Positions 35,046 to 49,500 are shown, counted from the stretch's first letter. The stretch is DNA of 64,000 nt from Carnegiea gigantea (GCA_029747015.1 JAKOGI010000107.1:1080606-1144605); one strand, 5' to 3'. Program-made: numbers and translations. Notes: a model not told the origin generated them from the letters alone.

Positions 35046-36061
35046 TTAATCCAACGCCATGTCTCAGTTCTATACTTTTTTTAAAACTATTTTTGTGATA
35101 TTAAATTATAGCATAATTCAGTTCATCTTTTGAATAATAGTGATCTCAATTTCTTTAGTGTTGTTATTGCTAAACCAAATTATAATTTAGATAAGGATTG
35201 CAGGGTTCAATTTTATTTTACTTCAAATTTTTACATATATCAAATCTCATATCCACAATTCACTAATGTGGAAAACCATTTAAAATTTTGATGTTAGTGA
35301 TATACTCATATGTGAATAAAAAGTGAAAAGCCAGGTTAATAAAAGATATCTTAGAAAATAATATACAGTACTTTGGAGGTATTAGACAATAATGCTATAA
35401 TAATACTATCAAATTTAAACTTTGATGTACATGCACCGTACTATTAGCCTATTTACCATTCATATATCGAATTCAAGTTCTAGTGTGTTTTTATCTATGT
35501 AATACAACACTCTCACAATGGTATGCAATTATATATGTTTAAATGTAAAAATTTTTTAGTATATGCAATTGCATATATTGAATATGCACTTACATCACTG
35601 AGTAAAAACATCTTTAAAATCGATCTTAGTATAAATAGTAAATAGACCCATAGTTTGGTGCACGGACATCTAAGTTCAAAGTTGGAAGTATTATTGTCTA
35701 ATACTCATGAGATACATTATATCATTCTCCAAAATTTCTTTAATAAAATTGAAGTTGTACCATAAAACCACGAGTTGTGCCCATAGATCGTTAAAGGGAG
35801 CTTAGTTTAGCTTTTTATCATTTCAATTAAACAAAATAACATGATTTGATTCTTTTAACACATAAATGCTCCATGCATAGCGTGGGTAATAGACAATGTG
35901 TAAATATGTTATTGAAATAATAAACAGATAGTTATTACAAACATAATTAATATTATAATTTAGAGGAAATAATGGAACAACTCAATGAAAAAGTTATGTA
36001 TACAGCAACTTCGTGCATAACCGCTGGGATTAACAATTACAAACTATATGATTGTGGAAAA

Positions 36062-36216
36062 GGTATATATATGTGTGTGTGGGTGTGGGTGTGCGTGTGT
36101 GGGTGTGTGCGTGCGTGCGTGTGTGTGTGTGCGTGTACAAAGTTGGATATGTTGTTCGTGTATTATATGTAATGTCAATTCATTTAGTGTATATATGTGT
36201 GTGGGGGGGGGGTGTG
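36062..36216. repeat. Interrupted (GT)n microsatellite
   Basis: Alternating GT with GGGT, GCGT and a G9 run. The Val/Cys-rich frames read through it are artefacts. Confidence 0.9.
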
Positions 36217-39200
36217 CATGTGTGTATCATAAATAAATCATTCGATAAATATATAGAAGTTCTAGAGTATCATAAATAATTATTCAATCTACAAAATATT
36301 TAAAGTAAAATATATGACGACTCTGGGTAAACAAAAAAACAAATTAAAAATAAAAATCAGGGTTATAATACATTTTAATTTAGATATTCTATAAATTGAA
36401 AATTATTCTATTATACTTTTGAAGTACCATACAGTCAAGTTATAAGCTTTGGCAAAGTATTGAAATTCCATTAAAATAAGAGTATAGGAACTTGAATTGA
36501 AAAGATGTCAAATAGAAATGCCACAATATGCGTTCAGAACCAATTTTTTTGGAATCGTATGGACAATGTGAATTGAGTTTTTTCTATTGACCGTGGCTTT
36601 TTTGGGGGGGGATATGAGTTAATTGGTCATTGTTAATTGATGTTCTTAGATGTCAAAGAAACTTTATAGAGGTAACCAAGATGACATCACATCAATATGT
36701 GGTTTATCAAGGTAGCTATCATTCTGATAATGTGATACCAGCCGACCAACAGAATTTAGGTACATGAGTTGGTGTGTTTAATTTACGTCTTTGGTCAACA
36801 ATCTTTTGGAAAAATACTTTTAGTCGAACAAAATGATGTGAGTGAAGAAGAAAATAAAAAATGATAGAAGAAAAAAAGAAGAAATTAAATAGGGCCACAT
36901 TACATAGTTATCTAAGGTTATTTATTTTCTAATATGGAAAATATGTTCAACTCTACGGTATAAAGAAAAATAACCCTACAATTCCATTAGCTTCAAAATT
37001 CAAAGTCCTTTTATTATATTTTGGCAACATTACTGCAATACCCATAAACTAATACACTATAGAACACTCGTAGAATGTATTCCAAATCATTTTCCAACTA
37101 AGACTTCATACATTGGCAAAACATTATATCTTACAATGCTGTGACTCATTACAAAGTTAAGCTTGACCCATGTTGCTCCGTGAGACCATGCAAAGACTCG
37201 TCATGTTGTCACTGGAGTTCAACAAAGCCTAAAAAAAAAGCTCTGCACCCACTCAACAGAACCTATCAAATAACATAGCGTTTCATACATATGTTACCTC
37301 CCTCCTCAAATCTCTTAACCACGTTGATAAAATATTAATTTGGATACCATAAAAACTTTTTTTTGGAGGGGGCACGGCTTCAAGCCTTCAACCACACCAA
37401 CATATGAATTGGCTATGTTTTCATTCCTACTTGAAGGTATGAATTTGTCTTTCACTTAATGAGCAAATATAAGATCAGTAGAAGAAGCCTTTTATAAGAT
37501 AATTAAAAAAAAAAAAAAGAGGGGATGACAGAGATGTCTACCTTCAATAACCAGGCATCTAATATTCGTATTTACATTTTATAACCTCACTGCAAATCAA
37601 AGTTATGCCTCTTAGTATCACAAATTAATAATATTACCCCCCTAACCAAAAAAAAAAAAAAACTCTTTCTATCTATCTGTCTGCATCTTGTTCATGTATC
37701 CTTCCATGTCTTTTATCAATGGATTCAAAAAGGAAAAGAATGTTACAAAGCAATATCAACGTGTAGGAACACCATTTTTTAGCAAATAAACCAATCTCAG
37801 GAACTAAGAGTCATCAATACAAAGGCTTAGTTAATGCTCCCCTCCATCTTATTTTTTTCCCCTTCACCTCCCACAACCAACTTACTCTCATAACTTCCAA
37901 CTCCAAATTACATGCAAATCTCTCACATTCTCAAAACTGTAAACCTTAAAAGATAACATCAATCCAGTAGATCAAGAGGGAGAAAATTTGCCAAACTCAA
38001 GAGATTTGTTGAAGCCAATGAGATGTGAATATCAAGAAAACATTAGAAATGTATCCCTAATTCTATAAAAATGTCTAATTTTCTTACCCTACAAATACTA
38101 ATATAATACTTTCTAACGCATTAGTGAAATTAATTTCCATACATGCCAACTTCACTAATATTCAATAGGCAACTTGCGTAACTTGGAAAGATAGAGAAAA
38201 GATATGCAAGCCAGCAAAAAAGATGTAAATCCACAGTTTGGATACCGACAATAATTGTGCACAACATACAAAGATGCGAAATTAGGCATACGAAAATTAG
38301 CCTATGATGACTGTATGTTTGTAAGTTCAGATGTCAAGATGGAGAAGGATTAGAGACTTATGCAGACCCAAGTCACATATATTTAAACCAAGAATAAACA
38401 ACACATGTAAGAGTATTTTGCTCAGCAGAAATAGAGAAACATACTTGAAACAACCTCATCTTTAACTTATCTCACTCTTAAACTTCCAATCATTTTGTCA
38501 ATGAGTGTACACGAATTTTCATGAGCTCTATACATAATCAATATGGTTGATCTTTAAAAAAACTTTTAAAGATAATAGTTGTGATAGATTCAAGTGACAC
38601 CATGGTAAGAACATAGAATAAGAAATATATGCCTGAACTATGATTTTATTGTTGATTATGCCTTTCCCTACAGAGAACCCGAATAAATTATCCATATTCA
38701 TGTTCAAAATTAAATAGCCAAGATAAGCTTAAGCCATAGCACATACACAAATTGCATCTTCAGGCAGAATAATTTTCATAAAATTAAACGAAAATAGCCA
38801 AATTATGTGCATTTCTAGTTCTTTGTAATTCTAAAACTCACTCCTAGACCCCTCCAAAAAAAAAAGACTCGCTGGAATATACCTCTTACATGCACTCTTA
38901 CATTTTAATGTTCAGCATTTCGAACAGCCTGCTTTTTCAGCTTCTATTATGAACATCCTACAAATGTTGAAACTTGAAGCTCTATGAATAAAAGCAACTA
39001 GCATTCAGTTAAACGTGAACCTATATATCTTGCATAAAAGCCAAGAGTCCAGAAGGAAATGTTAAACAGAATAGGGGAATTGTATGACTATGGACTTCGC
39101 TTCATGTCACTAAATTGATTAGATGCTAGAATAAAGTGTCAAATTCAAAACTTTCCTAAAAGTAGTGTTTTATTGTATCTTGCTCTGCATGAAAAACTAT

Positions 39201-40219
39201 AACTATATCATGCTGCTAAAATAGGCTAATTGTGTCCCTCTAATATAGTCATTCCTCGCATAGTAGTAATTCCACAGAAAAATAATATTTGAATGTCTAC
39301 AACTCATAGACCTATCTCAATATTGTAGAACGTAGAAGGCTCTCAAAATAAATACCACAATTTGAAAATTAAAAGCTTCAAAGGTTAATCATAACTTAAA
39401 CCCATACCCAAAAAATCCCACTGACCACTGCTAGACAGGGTGCGGGAAGGCCTTGGATTGCAAAATCATATAGAAATTGATTCCATCAGACCTTAGAATT
39501 AATGTACTCATAAAACCAAACATATTAAACTCTAGTAACCAAAAAGAGGAGAACAAAAAATTTGTTTGGAGTGTGTTGAAGGGATTGATGATGATTACCG
39601 CAGAGGAGGGGGGAAATGAATATACGGAAGGAGTGAAGATAAATTATATACTAATTGGTTCACATGAAGTAACACAAGACTGTAAAAACACTCGCATTAA
39701 TAATTTCATGAAGAAGCATGGGAACAAAACAATGAAGACACACCTTATGCATAAACAACCTTTGAAGACCAGTTGCAAAAAGTCAATTACTTAGAGAAGA
39801 AAAGTATTGCAAAGAATTTGTAGATGAATTAGATTTGAGGGTTTCTGGAGGCCTATACCACAAAGGTACAGAGGGTGTCATGAAGTTCTACGAATCAAAT
39901 AAAGGGAGATAATAGGGGAAGTAACTGGGGATTAGGATTAATTTGGGTGATTTTGTATATTACCTTTCAAACAAAAAGGATGTCATTGAAGACAATTTCA
40001 GCAATGTTAATGAAGATGGCAATAGCCCCTGTATCGAAATAACCTCAGTCCTACACAATCAAGCCAAAGAACAAAGTCTTTAGATTATGAGCGTTTTATA
40101 GTTCTAAATAAAGTATAATGAAAAACAGAGACTAAAACCTAAATATCAAGTAGGAAAATTGAAAAAGACATGCAATTAAAGCTTCAATTCGAAGCCAAAA
40201 TGCAATTAGAGTTACTTAC

Positions 40220-40700
40220 TCAATGGAAATTTTGGCGGTATACAGAGGTAATCGGAGGAGAGACCGGCAGAGGAAGCCCGTCTCGGAAATTATGACAATA
40301 GCAGGGTTGGGAGCAGCGATGGAGGTGATGGAGGAATTTAGGGTTATGAAATAAAGGTTAGGGATTAGTTCGTGAGATGGGATTCCAACTTCCTCGTTCT
40401 CCAATTCTTCGTCAACATCATCAAATCTCGCATCTTCAACGTTGCTTAGGCGTTGAGGCTCTTGGTTGTTGGCGGAGAAGCATACTATCTACAAATACCT
40501 TCTTCCAATGAAATGTAGACAGAGAGAAGGGGGGGAGAGAGGGAATTGGGAAGGAGAGGGGATACTGATAAATTCACATTGACAAGAAAGTTACAGGCCG
40601 CAGTCTTAAAAGGGTGGGATACTGTGAAGAGAGAGAATAAGTGGTTATAGATCTGTTGAGGGGGGACAGAGGGAGAGTTAGAAAGGGATGTGACCAAGCC
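40220..40700 (-). other. Possible first exon of an unrecognised minus-strand transcript
   Basis: On the minus strand a pyrimidine-rich leader-like stretch leads into an open frame with NVEDARFDDVDEELENEEVG and ends at a strong donor (ATTGA then GTAAGT, exon end 40220). There is no ATG in that frame before the acidic segment, and no downstream exon was found. It may be a non-coding transcript or a gene-derived fragment. Confidence 0.25.
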
Positions 40701-41537
40701 TGACTGAGGCGGTTACCAAGAAAAATTTAAGGGTTGAGATTGTTCAAAATAGTAATCAACGGTTGTAAATAATAAAAAGTTTGAAATTTACTCCCATTTA
40801 AGCCAACCTGATTTTTCTTTTATTATAATAATAATATTAGATAATAGATTTGTAATTGCTTTTTTTAAATTTGAAAAAAAAAAGTTTATAAGGTTTTGGG
40901 CGGGAATGCACAGAATTTTGAGGAATGGAATTTAGAGGCCTCTCAACCTCTTACACATCTTTATATTTATTATATATGGTTAAAACTCAACAAACAAAGA
41001 CCCCAAAATATATATATGTTTATATAAGTTTTTATATTAAATTTTTTGTTTGTATGTGTGAGAGGAGTGATCAATTCTGTAATAATAACAATAACCTGAT
41101 GTGTGAACTATTTTAGGCTCTAGCACTAAGGAGGAAAAAGAAAATTGTTGTGAGAAGTAATTTTAGTGCAAAATCATAAATATAGACATCAAAGTATTTT
41201 TACTAATTTGGATTTACTTTCATCAACCATAAGAGCATCGTAACACAGTGATTGGCGGAGTATTGCTTGGATCACTTTGTCTTAAGATTCACTAAAAGGA
41301 TTACATAATCTGCTAGATTATGACTAATTATTTGATTTACACTAACTCTATTATTGGCCATGACAATATCGATAGATCCAAATGGCACTGAGGTAATGTA
41401 AAATCAATGTTGAAAAATTTAAAACTGTAACAAATAAGGACACTTCAACAACTTATATATAAGGTAAGTTCTTCATTTAGTAACATTTACTACTCTTTTA
41501 TTCATGTGAGATGCACATGCAGCATATGTGTTATATA

Positions 41538-44500
41538 TAGAGCTGGGTAATGTGTCGTGTCGGGTCGGGTTCGTATTCGTGTCGAACTTAAACAGGTTGA
41601 ATACCCCTAACCCGAAACCAACCCGTTTAATAAACGGGTCAGAAAATCCCAAGCTGAACTGTTTAGTAATTACACGGGTTGACCTAAACCTAATCCGTTT
41701 AAGTAAATGGATAAAACGGGTTAGGTTCGGGTTACCCGTTTAACTATCAACCTGTTTAACTGAAGCATAATATTCAAACCAAAAAAGCATTTTCCCACAC
41801 AGATACACAATATTATACACTTTCCAGCTGCAAAATGACATCAAACTTGCAGCACACCAACTCACCAGGGTGGATCACTGATCACCCAAATGCAAAAGCA
41901 TAATCCAACAGAATGGACTCAACAAGCAGTCAAGCAACAGTGTAACTCCAACTTAGTTTTTATAGACCAGGAACTACAAATAACAAGCAACTACTAAAAG
42001 TCACAAATTACTTTAATTACAAACCTAGAACAAGCTAAATTGTCTGAAATTATGACCAAAAACCAGCAACAAGCCACAACCAACTGATCAAGTCCATTAA
42101 ATAGAACACAACCTAATTATCTAACCCATATTTTTGCCCAACTTCACTGCCAGCCTCACTCTTGGATGCAAGAGAAGTTCCTCCTTCATCACTTAGGTTC
42201 ACACTCATCACATCCCCGCACAAATCATCCAAATTGTGTTCCATCGCCATAAGTGCTGATTCAAATGTGAAAAGACAACAAGGGGAAAAAAACAAAATTA
42301 GTTATACAATCAAGTAACGGACCAAATATACAAAACCAGAAACACAATGAACGATGACTAAAAATTAGAAAGAAACATCACCTTCTTGACCATATAGCCA
42401 ATCCCTTAGGCAAATAATAGATTCAACTGTTTCTGACTTAAGTGAACTACGATATGCATCAAGCACTCTCCCTAATACTAAATGCAGATTCAGATGCAAC
42501 AGTCAAGCACTCTTGCCATTTGAGAAAGCACGGGAAAGCGAAACCTATTCTCTTTCCAAAAGCCAAGAACATCAAAATTCTCAACAAGGGGCAGTTTGAT
42601 TTCCTCAAATACACCTCCAACTCAGATTTAGGCACATTTTTAGACACATCACTTGAATATTGATCAAAGTCCTAAAAGAGGAGAATAAGTAAATTTCAAA
42701 CTAAAAAATAAAAACAAATATAATAAGTTGACATAATCAATAGCTTCCTTTAATAAAAGAAAATTATACCTCCATCTATGGATTGGAAGAACCTTACACA
42801 ATAGAAGCTTTGCCAATGCTAGAAGGTAAGTTAGTAGCTGAACCAGACCCCTTTGCACCTTTCAAATACTCATCAAACAAATAAAACAACTTGTCTTTCA
42901 ACAAAGACAACTCAATCACATGATCAGCCTCATGGACCTTCTTAAAGGCCCACTCAGCAAACTGAAATTTATATTGAGGATCTAAAATGGTGGCAATAGC
43001 CATAATAGTGCTAAATTCAGCCCAATATTTCTCAAAATTAATAAACATTCTGGTTGCCATGCTCCTCATAAGACCATCTCTCTTTTCCATCTCCTCCTTC
43101 AACAAGATTCTCACTCTCACAACATTAGGAAAATAGAGATTCGAAGTAGGATACTTTGACCTAAAAAATGCATATGTCACTTCATAAAAAACTTTCAAAA
43201 AACCACAAAGTTTCTCAATTTTAGACCATTCATCATGCCTTGGACAATGAACAAAGTTTCCATCGGCCACCTCTAAATGATTAAACACCTTCTTATAATA
43301 GAGAGCACTTTCAAGCATTAAAAATGTAGAATTCCATCTAGTTGGAACATCCTGATGCAAACCTTTAGTATACACAAGATCACACATCCTTACTGATTCA
43401 AGACATCGCTGTTTCCTAGCTTGAGAACCTTTACAATACTTAACACACTCTCTAATTTTATAAACAGCCTCATCCATATCTTTTAAACCCTCATTCACAA
43501 TCAAATTCAGAATATGAGCACAACAACGGACATGAAAATAATCACCATCACACAAAAGCCTCAGTTGGCATTTCAACATATCTCCACAAATATCATTTGA
43601 TGAAGCATTATTAACAGTCAAGCACATAACTTTCTTGTCAATCCCCCAATCTTTTAAAAGAAGAAGAATTTTTTCAACTATAGATACACCGTTATGGGGA
43701 GGAGGTAATAGGAAAAAGTTTTAAATCCTCTTGTGCAAAGTCCAATTATGGTCAACACAATGGGTAGTAACTGAAATAAACCCATATGTATTGATTGAAG
43801 TCCAACAATCTGATGTAAAGGAAACCCTACTAGAGAAGGAATGAGTATTGTTTCAACCTTTCCCTTTCATGTAAAAACATCTTAAGCACATCACTTTTAG
43901 TTGTTCTCCTTGTAAACACTTTAACATCAGGCTTTAAGTAAGAAAATAAGGCCCTCACACCCTCATATTCGCAAAATTGAAGAGCTAAATCATGTTTGAC
44001 AATGCATGCAGCCATAAGTTTACAAAATTCATCTGGAACAAACTCAGGACGCCTATTCCCTAAAGAACCAAATCTACTCTCCAGAAGGAGTTGACCAATA
44101 TCTCTAAAGTTCCTTTTCTTAGAAATATTTAAATGCCTTTTCAAGTTCCCAGTTCCATTTTTGCTATCCCCAGGGTAAACTTGCCCACATTTTTTACACT
44201 TACAAAACAAGTTACCATCTTCAAAAGGTTGAAGAAATTCATAATGTTCCCAAACATTGGTCTTTTGAACAGGCATGCTATCAATCTCAGCCACCTCTTC
44301 ATCCCCATTTGAGTCCACTTCAATAGGTATAGAATCATCATCCATTGTAGCTATTTCTGAAAGCAGTACACTTTGGATTACAAAATAAACTAATGAATGA
44401 TCCACAAAGTGCTAACTGAATAACTGTGCTAACTGAAGAGAAACAAAGCAAACCCTAGAACCATAAAAATTGAATATAAACAAAGCAAATAGAGTTCAGA

Positions 44501-45984
44501 ATAACAGGATAGCATATAACAGGGATGATGTCATCATCTAAACCCTAAAATCAACTCCAAAATCAACTCCACATATTAATCATTGGACATATCATCAGCT
44601 AAACCCTAAAATCGACTCTAAAATCAACTCCACAAATTAATCACTGGAAGTAGCATCATCTAAATAGATCATTGCACATATCATCAGCATCTAAAGCAAA
44701 GTAGCAAACCCTAAAATCATAAAAATTGAATATAAACCCTAAAATCAACTCATTGAATCACTGGCCATATCATCATCTAAATATATGAACTCCACAGATT
44801 AATCACTACATATATCCATTTTACAAACCCTCAAAACATATAAAAAAACATAGATATAGAACTTGGCGAATTCAAAATAACAGGTATGGTTCAGAATTGA
44901 AATAGAATTTTGTGATGCAAGTACGATTCAGAATTCAGATTAGATTTAATTCAAAAACATGAAACCAACTCAAGAAATCATTCAAATATGAGAATAGTAG
45001 AGAACAGGGATGATGTTACTTATCGAAAAGTTACATGGTTGATAGATCAACCGCAACGAAATGAAAGTTCAAGAGGGAGGTCGTGTTATGTGCTGATTTA
45101 GTTAAAAAACGTAAAAAAAAATCTCAAAAATTCGTATAACCATGAGATTAAGAGAGAAAAGAAATAGATATAGACATACCCATACTCGGTGAACTAAAAG
45201 TTTCAATCTTGTTGTGAGAAGATGAACTTGGCGAATTCAGCCTTCAGTACTGAAAATCAAAGAGAAAATTAGTTTAGATCTTGTTCAAAAGATCGAAAAG
45301 AACTCTCAGATTCGTAGAGATTTGAGCAAAACAACTCACCGGCGGTACAAATACAACAACGTGCCAGCGAACTGATAAGAAAAGATCAAATTCGTAGCAA
45401 AGGGGCTGAGGAACATGTGAGGGATGAGGATGCGAGACTGAGAGAATTGAGAGGAATTGAGGAGGAGGTTTAGGGTTGAGACTGGTCGAGACTCGAGACC
45501 GAGAGAATGAGAGCTGAGAGTTTGAGAGAGTTAGGTTTAGGGTTGAGAGAGAGTTCTAGAATTAAGAGATTGTATATAGTAAGAGGCAAGTGGGCAACCG
45601 GGCATTAGGCTTTTAAGACTTAAAACTCCAATTTTTTTTTAATTTTTTTTTTGGGTTTTGAAACTTAGCAGACCAATTGGTCTTTGAACTCCAAAATTTT
45701 AAATTCTCCCCCCAAAAGTCCAATTGCCCAAAGCCCAATATTAAATTCCCATTAAAAATATAAACGGTAAACAGTAAACGGTAAACGGATTGATCTATTT
45801 AACCCGTTTAAATAATTTTTTTTTTCGTGTCGAGATTTTCAACCTCAACCTAACCCAATTAATTACACGAGTTTACCGTGTCAACCCATTTAATTAAACG
45901 GATTCAAACTTCGTACCCAAACCCACTTAATTTCGTGTCGGGTTTGGATCGATAATCGTATCGGGTCAGCTTTTTCCATCTCTA
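41538..45984 (-). mobile_element. Full-length hAT transposon with perfect 8-bp target duplication
   Basis: Left end TAGAGCTGGGTAATGTGTCG; right end reversed TAGAGATGGAAAAAGCTGAC. The direct repeat GTTATATA flanks it exactly (41530-41537 and 45985-45992). Subterminal regions carry repeated TTAAACGGGT/ACCCGTTTAA words and CGTGTCGGGT. Length 4447 bp. The transposase gene is on the minus strand and is damaged. The insertion lies about 280 bp upstream of the TATA box of the pseudokinase gene. Confidence 0.95.
42113..44405 (-). pseudogene. hAT transposase (BED-finger, RICESLEEPER-like), damaged
   Basis: The N-terminal part (44345-43830) has an acidic leader, then a BED-type zinc finger (NVWEHYEFLQPF, CKCKKCGQVYPGDS, GTGNLKRHL), followed by the hAT core start. 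The frame shifts near 43.83 kb, after which come RVSFTSDCWTSINTYGF and HNWTLHKRI with an in-frame TAA at 43721-43723. The next open part (43627-42794) has CCAHILNLIVNEGL, DVPTRWNSTFLMLESAL, KYPTSNLYFPNV and ATILDPQYKFQFAEWAF, typical of the RNase-H-like fold. The C-terminal dimerisation region (about 42650-42400) reads KLPLVENFDVLGFWKENR, TVASESAFSI and VLDAYRSSLKSETVES in alternating frames. It is not functional as it stands. Confidence 0.9.
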
Positions 45985-46081
45985 GTTATATATCTACAGT
46001 GCATAATAATTTAACGAATAACAAGCGTAGCTAAGTACAAGTAAAAATAGGGAAGAGAGGTAAAATATGCACCCGTATATG

Positions 46082-46086
<5 letters not shown>

Positions 46087-46138
<52 letters not shown>
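46087..46138. repeat. (AT)n microsatellite
   Basis: Uninterrupted AT run of about 50 bases between the hAT element and the pseudokinase promoter. Confidence 0.97.
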
Positions 46139-46142
<4 letters not shown>

Positions 46143-46259
46143 AGGTCAACCTAAATTAATTTTTTTAAAAAAATAAATAAAATCATAAGGGCATTAAGCG
46201 CCCCTGTTAAAACTGATGCGCTATTTAGGGCTTTCGGGAAAGCCTTGTGAAATTAGCCC

Positions 46260-46515
46260 CTTTGACTATAAAAGAGAGTTGGAAAGACACAAGTCTTCCT
46301 AATCATTGACGTAAACATTCAAAAGTTTAAAAAAAAAAAAAGGATTTGAGGAGGGACGAGGAACAAAAAAGAACAGTAAAGGAAAGAAAAGAACAAAAAG
46401 ATCGGAAGATTGCTCGAATAGTGGGGGAGGGAGGGAGAGAGAGAGAGAGAGAGGGATTGAGAGAGAGAGAGAGGGAGAAGGAGAGGAGGAGCGAGAGAAA
46501 CGTTGCTCAACCACT
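46260..46515 (+). promoter_or_regulatory. Promoter with TATA box and GA-rich 5' UTR of the pseudokinase-like gene
   Basis: CTATAAAAGAGAG at 46266-46278 is a good TATA box. It is followed by A/G-rich DNA with (GA)n runs at about 46436-46480, which plant 5' UTRs often carry. The first ATG with an in-frame route to a strong donor is at 46516. Confidence 0.55.
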
Positions 46516-49500
46516 ATGCCGAGGCCTTGGCAAAGACGGCATTGGCAATTCAATCGATTTGGTATGTTATTCAACTTTGAATTCTCTCACTTTTTTGTTT
46601 GATTTGAATAAATTTGAAGGGGGTTTTCAAAGTATGATTTTGGGATTTACTGATCTGCAGCTGGTTTAGGGTTTAACAAGTAACAACTTTTGCTCTGCTT
46701 CCTGTTTTGGATCATTTTCAATTTTGGGAACATTTAACAGAAACTATGATGTCTGTTTTTCATCTACTCCAGTTGTGATAATTCACTAGCTGACTAAAGT
46801 TTTGACTTTGGGATTTGTGGAACGAACTATGGGTTTGCTATTCCTCTTGTTTTTCACTGAATTAGCGGAGAGGGAAGGGTTCTGATTGCTAATTTGGATC
46901 CAATTTGTGGTGATAACATCCAATGATGCTGCACAACGTTACCTGACGGAGATGGGGTTTTAATTTTTTTGTCTGAAGTTATTTATTTTTGACAATTTTA
47001 GAATTTTGTATGTTGATACTCAGTAAAGGTATTTGCTTGATTTAGTCAAATTTTCTTCTCAGTGTTATCGTGCAGTCGTGTGCCTGAGGACCTGTGGTTT
47101 TGGTACATAATTCTCTGCACACTCTAATATAGCTGCATTATATATTTAGAAATTTGAAGTTACTATAGTAAAGCAAAATATAATTAACTTGATGCTTTTG
47201 AGCTCATAATTTTGCTGCCTTTTTGGTCTGTGTAAATCTTGGCTTAAGTTTCTAATTGAGGATAATTAAAAACAATTTCAGTTTCCCTTTATTCTCCCCT
47301 TTCACAGTTAGCTTTTTTTTTTTTTTTTTTTTTTAAAGAATTGACTATTAGTAGCAAGTATTATGCGTCATGAACTCATTTAAATAATCATGCAAGAAAA
47401 TCAACATTTCTTTCCATTGATGGAGGAATATCATAGATGTCTGGCGACATATGGATTCAGTGATAGGTGACAAATCCTGCTAGGTTTGGGTTGGTCTTGA
47501 ATATTGCAGACATGGGAATGTCAATTGACATTGTAGCAGTGTAGCACGTGCAGTTGGTATTTTATCAAGGGCCAGAATATTAGGTTATGGTGCTTGGATG
47601 TCCACATTCTGCATTCGCTCATTCAACAAGGAAGAATTTTGAACAATTATCTGTTCAGGATTTTAAGGTTCACATGGAAGGTTCTAACTTACCAGAGATG
47701 TAACTCCAAAGGTAAAGCCTTCTGGGGAAGTTCACTTCGTTAAGTTCTATGACACCATAAAATTGTGCCAATGTCAAATAGAGACTACCTTTCATTATAA
47801 CACTTTGTATCAAGAACTTTAGTGCTTTAAAGGCCTGTAACGCCCCCCCCCCCCGAAGTGTGGAATCTGCCTCTGTGCTCAAGAATTCAATGAGGCTTGC
47901 AGAGCCTTGGCTATGCTGAGTTGGGGAGGCTTCCACCTTGTTGAGCCTCATGCCTGGGAGCGAGCTGTTTTCATAATTGTGGTTACATATTCCAAATGGT
48001 GTTGCAGAGCTGGACATAATCTGTTGTGTTGCGGGTTGCATTTTCCTTATGGGATTTGATCTTGGGTTGCTTGGTTGCTCCTTGAGTTTGAGTGGCATGT
48101 GTGAAGTTCAAACTCTTGCTGTTAAGTTTGGGACAGTTACTTTGGATGAACGCCAAAATGGCAACCCTTGAGAGTTTGAGCAGCATCTTGAAGTTCACAG
48201 TCTTGTTGGCTTTAGAGGGTTTCTGCGGGAGGAAGGTGGAGAAGAAAGCAATGATGATGACTCATGCTACTTTGGGTTGATTTGAAAGCAATGAAGGTTT
48301 ACTCATGGGTGATGAATGCCAATCCTTGTCACTAAGGGCAAGTGCATCAAAATCTTGTACATTGGGATGAGGCCTTCTTTTTATCCTGTTTGATACTATA
48401 TGTTATGTAGACAAACCGAGCGAGACTGTAGTTAGTGAGTTCTTTTTTAGATGCTTGCTATGCATCGTTGGCGTTTTTTCTTTTTTCTCCACATGTTACA
48501 TGCAAATATATCCCTTTTGCTATCAAAACCATATAAATGCCCCCTACATGGAGTGTGTGTGTCACAGTGGAAGGGACGACAAGATGTATATATCTTGTCT
48601 TGAATTGCAGATAGGCTCTTCCTGTTAGACCCTTGATTTTAAAAGCATTGGCTATATGCTATTCTCCAGCAAATGAAAAACAGATAATTTATTGAGGCAT
48701 TTTACTTTAGTTCATTGCAATTAAAATTTGAAAACAACTCCTAGCGCTTTCATAGGGTCTAGGGAGAACTAGTAGGCAACCTTACCTATGCAAGCATTCA
48801 TAATACCACTTGAGAGACCGATTCCAAGAAGAGAGGCATAAAAAATTTTGAGAAAACATTTTTGAAGTTTGAATTCGTTTGAAGCAGAAAGGGTAATATA
48901 AACGATAAACGCTTAATATAAATAGGTTAGATAATAACATCACGTGCGAGGATTATGACACTACTGGCATACAAAAGCGCAAATACAGTAGAAGCCAATA
49001 CGACACATCGACGATCCCTACTTGTTCAGTAGCCAAAGCAAGGGCAAGGAGCAAGATACTTAAGGTTTGCAACCTTAATCGTAAACTTGCACAACCCCCT
49101 ATCTTGAAACATGCCCTGCGTAAGTCGTAAATAATTCATATTGTGTTCAATTACAATTACAATATGAAATAAAATCTAAAAATGAACTATTGAGGTGCTC
49201 GAAGGTAGACAAAATAATCTATCCTTTTTTGGGGGGGCGGGGGTGTCTGGCTCATTGATCTGATTATGGGCCATTGACCTCATGGGTTTTTCTGTTTAGG
49301 CCTCTTTTGGGTTTCAGATGATCTTCTGCTCGTCTCATCTTTCCTGTATAATGAAAATTGTCGCTTCATAATTTGCTGACTGCATTTCTGCTAGTGAGGC
49401 TATTATTTTTGGAAGTTTGCTTGACCATGTGCTGTTTGGCTGCATATGTTTTCCTTCTTCTGTCAATAAACTTATTAATTTATTTTGCAGGTCAATATTT

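Larger units (their letters stand above)
35049..41529. other. AT-rich gene-poor region
   Basis: No supported protein gene. It holds a GT-rich microsatellite at 36062-36140, homopolymer junctions (for example T7-G9 near 36597-36610) and many A/T tracts. The minus strand at 40.2-40.7 kb may be transcribed (see separate entry). The 105-codon plus-strand frame at 39477-39794 shows no domain features. Confidence 0.4.

Noticed and set aside
46299..46669. Arg/Glu- and Ser/Leu-rich frames around 46.3-46.7 kb
   Set aside because: Generated by (GA)n tracts in the 5' UTR of the pseudokinase-like gene.
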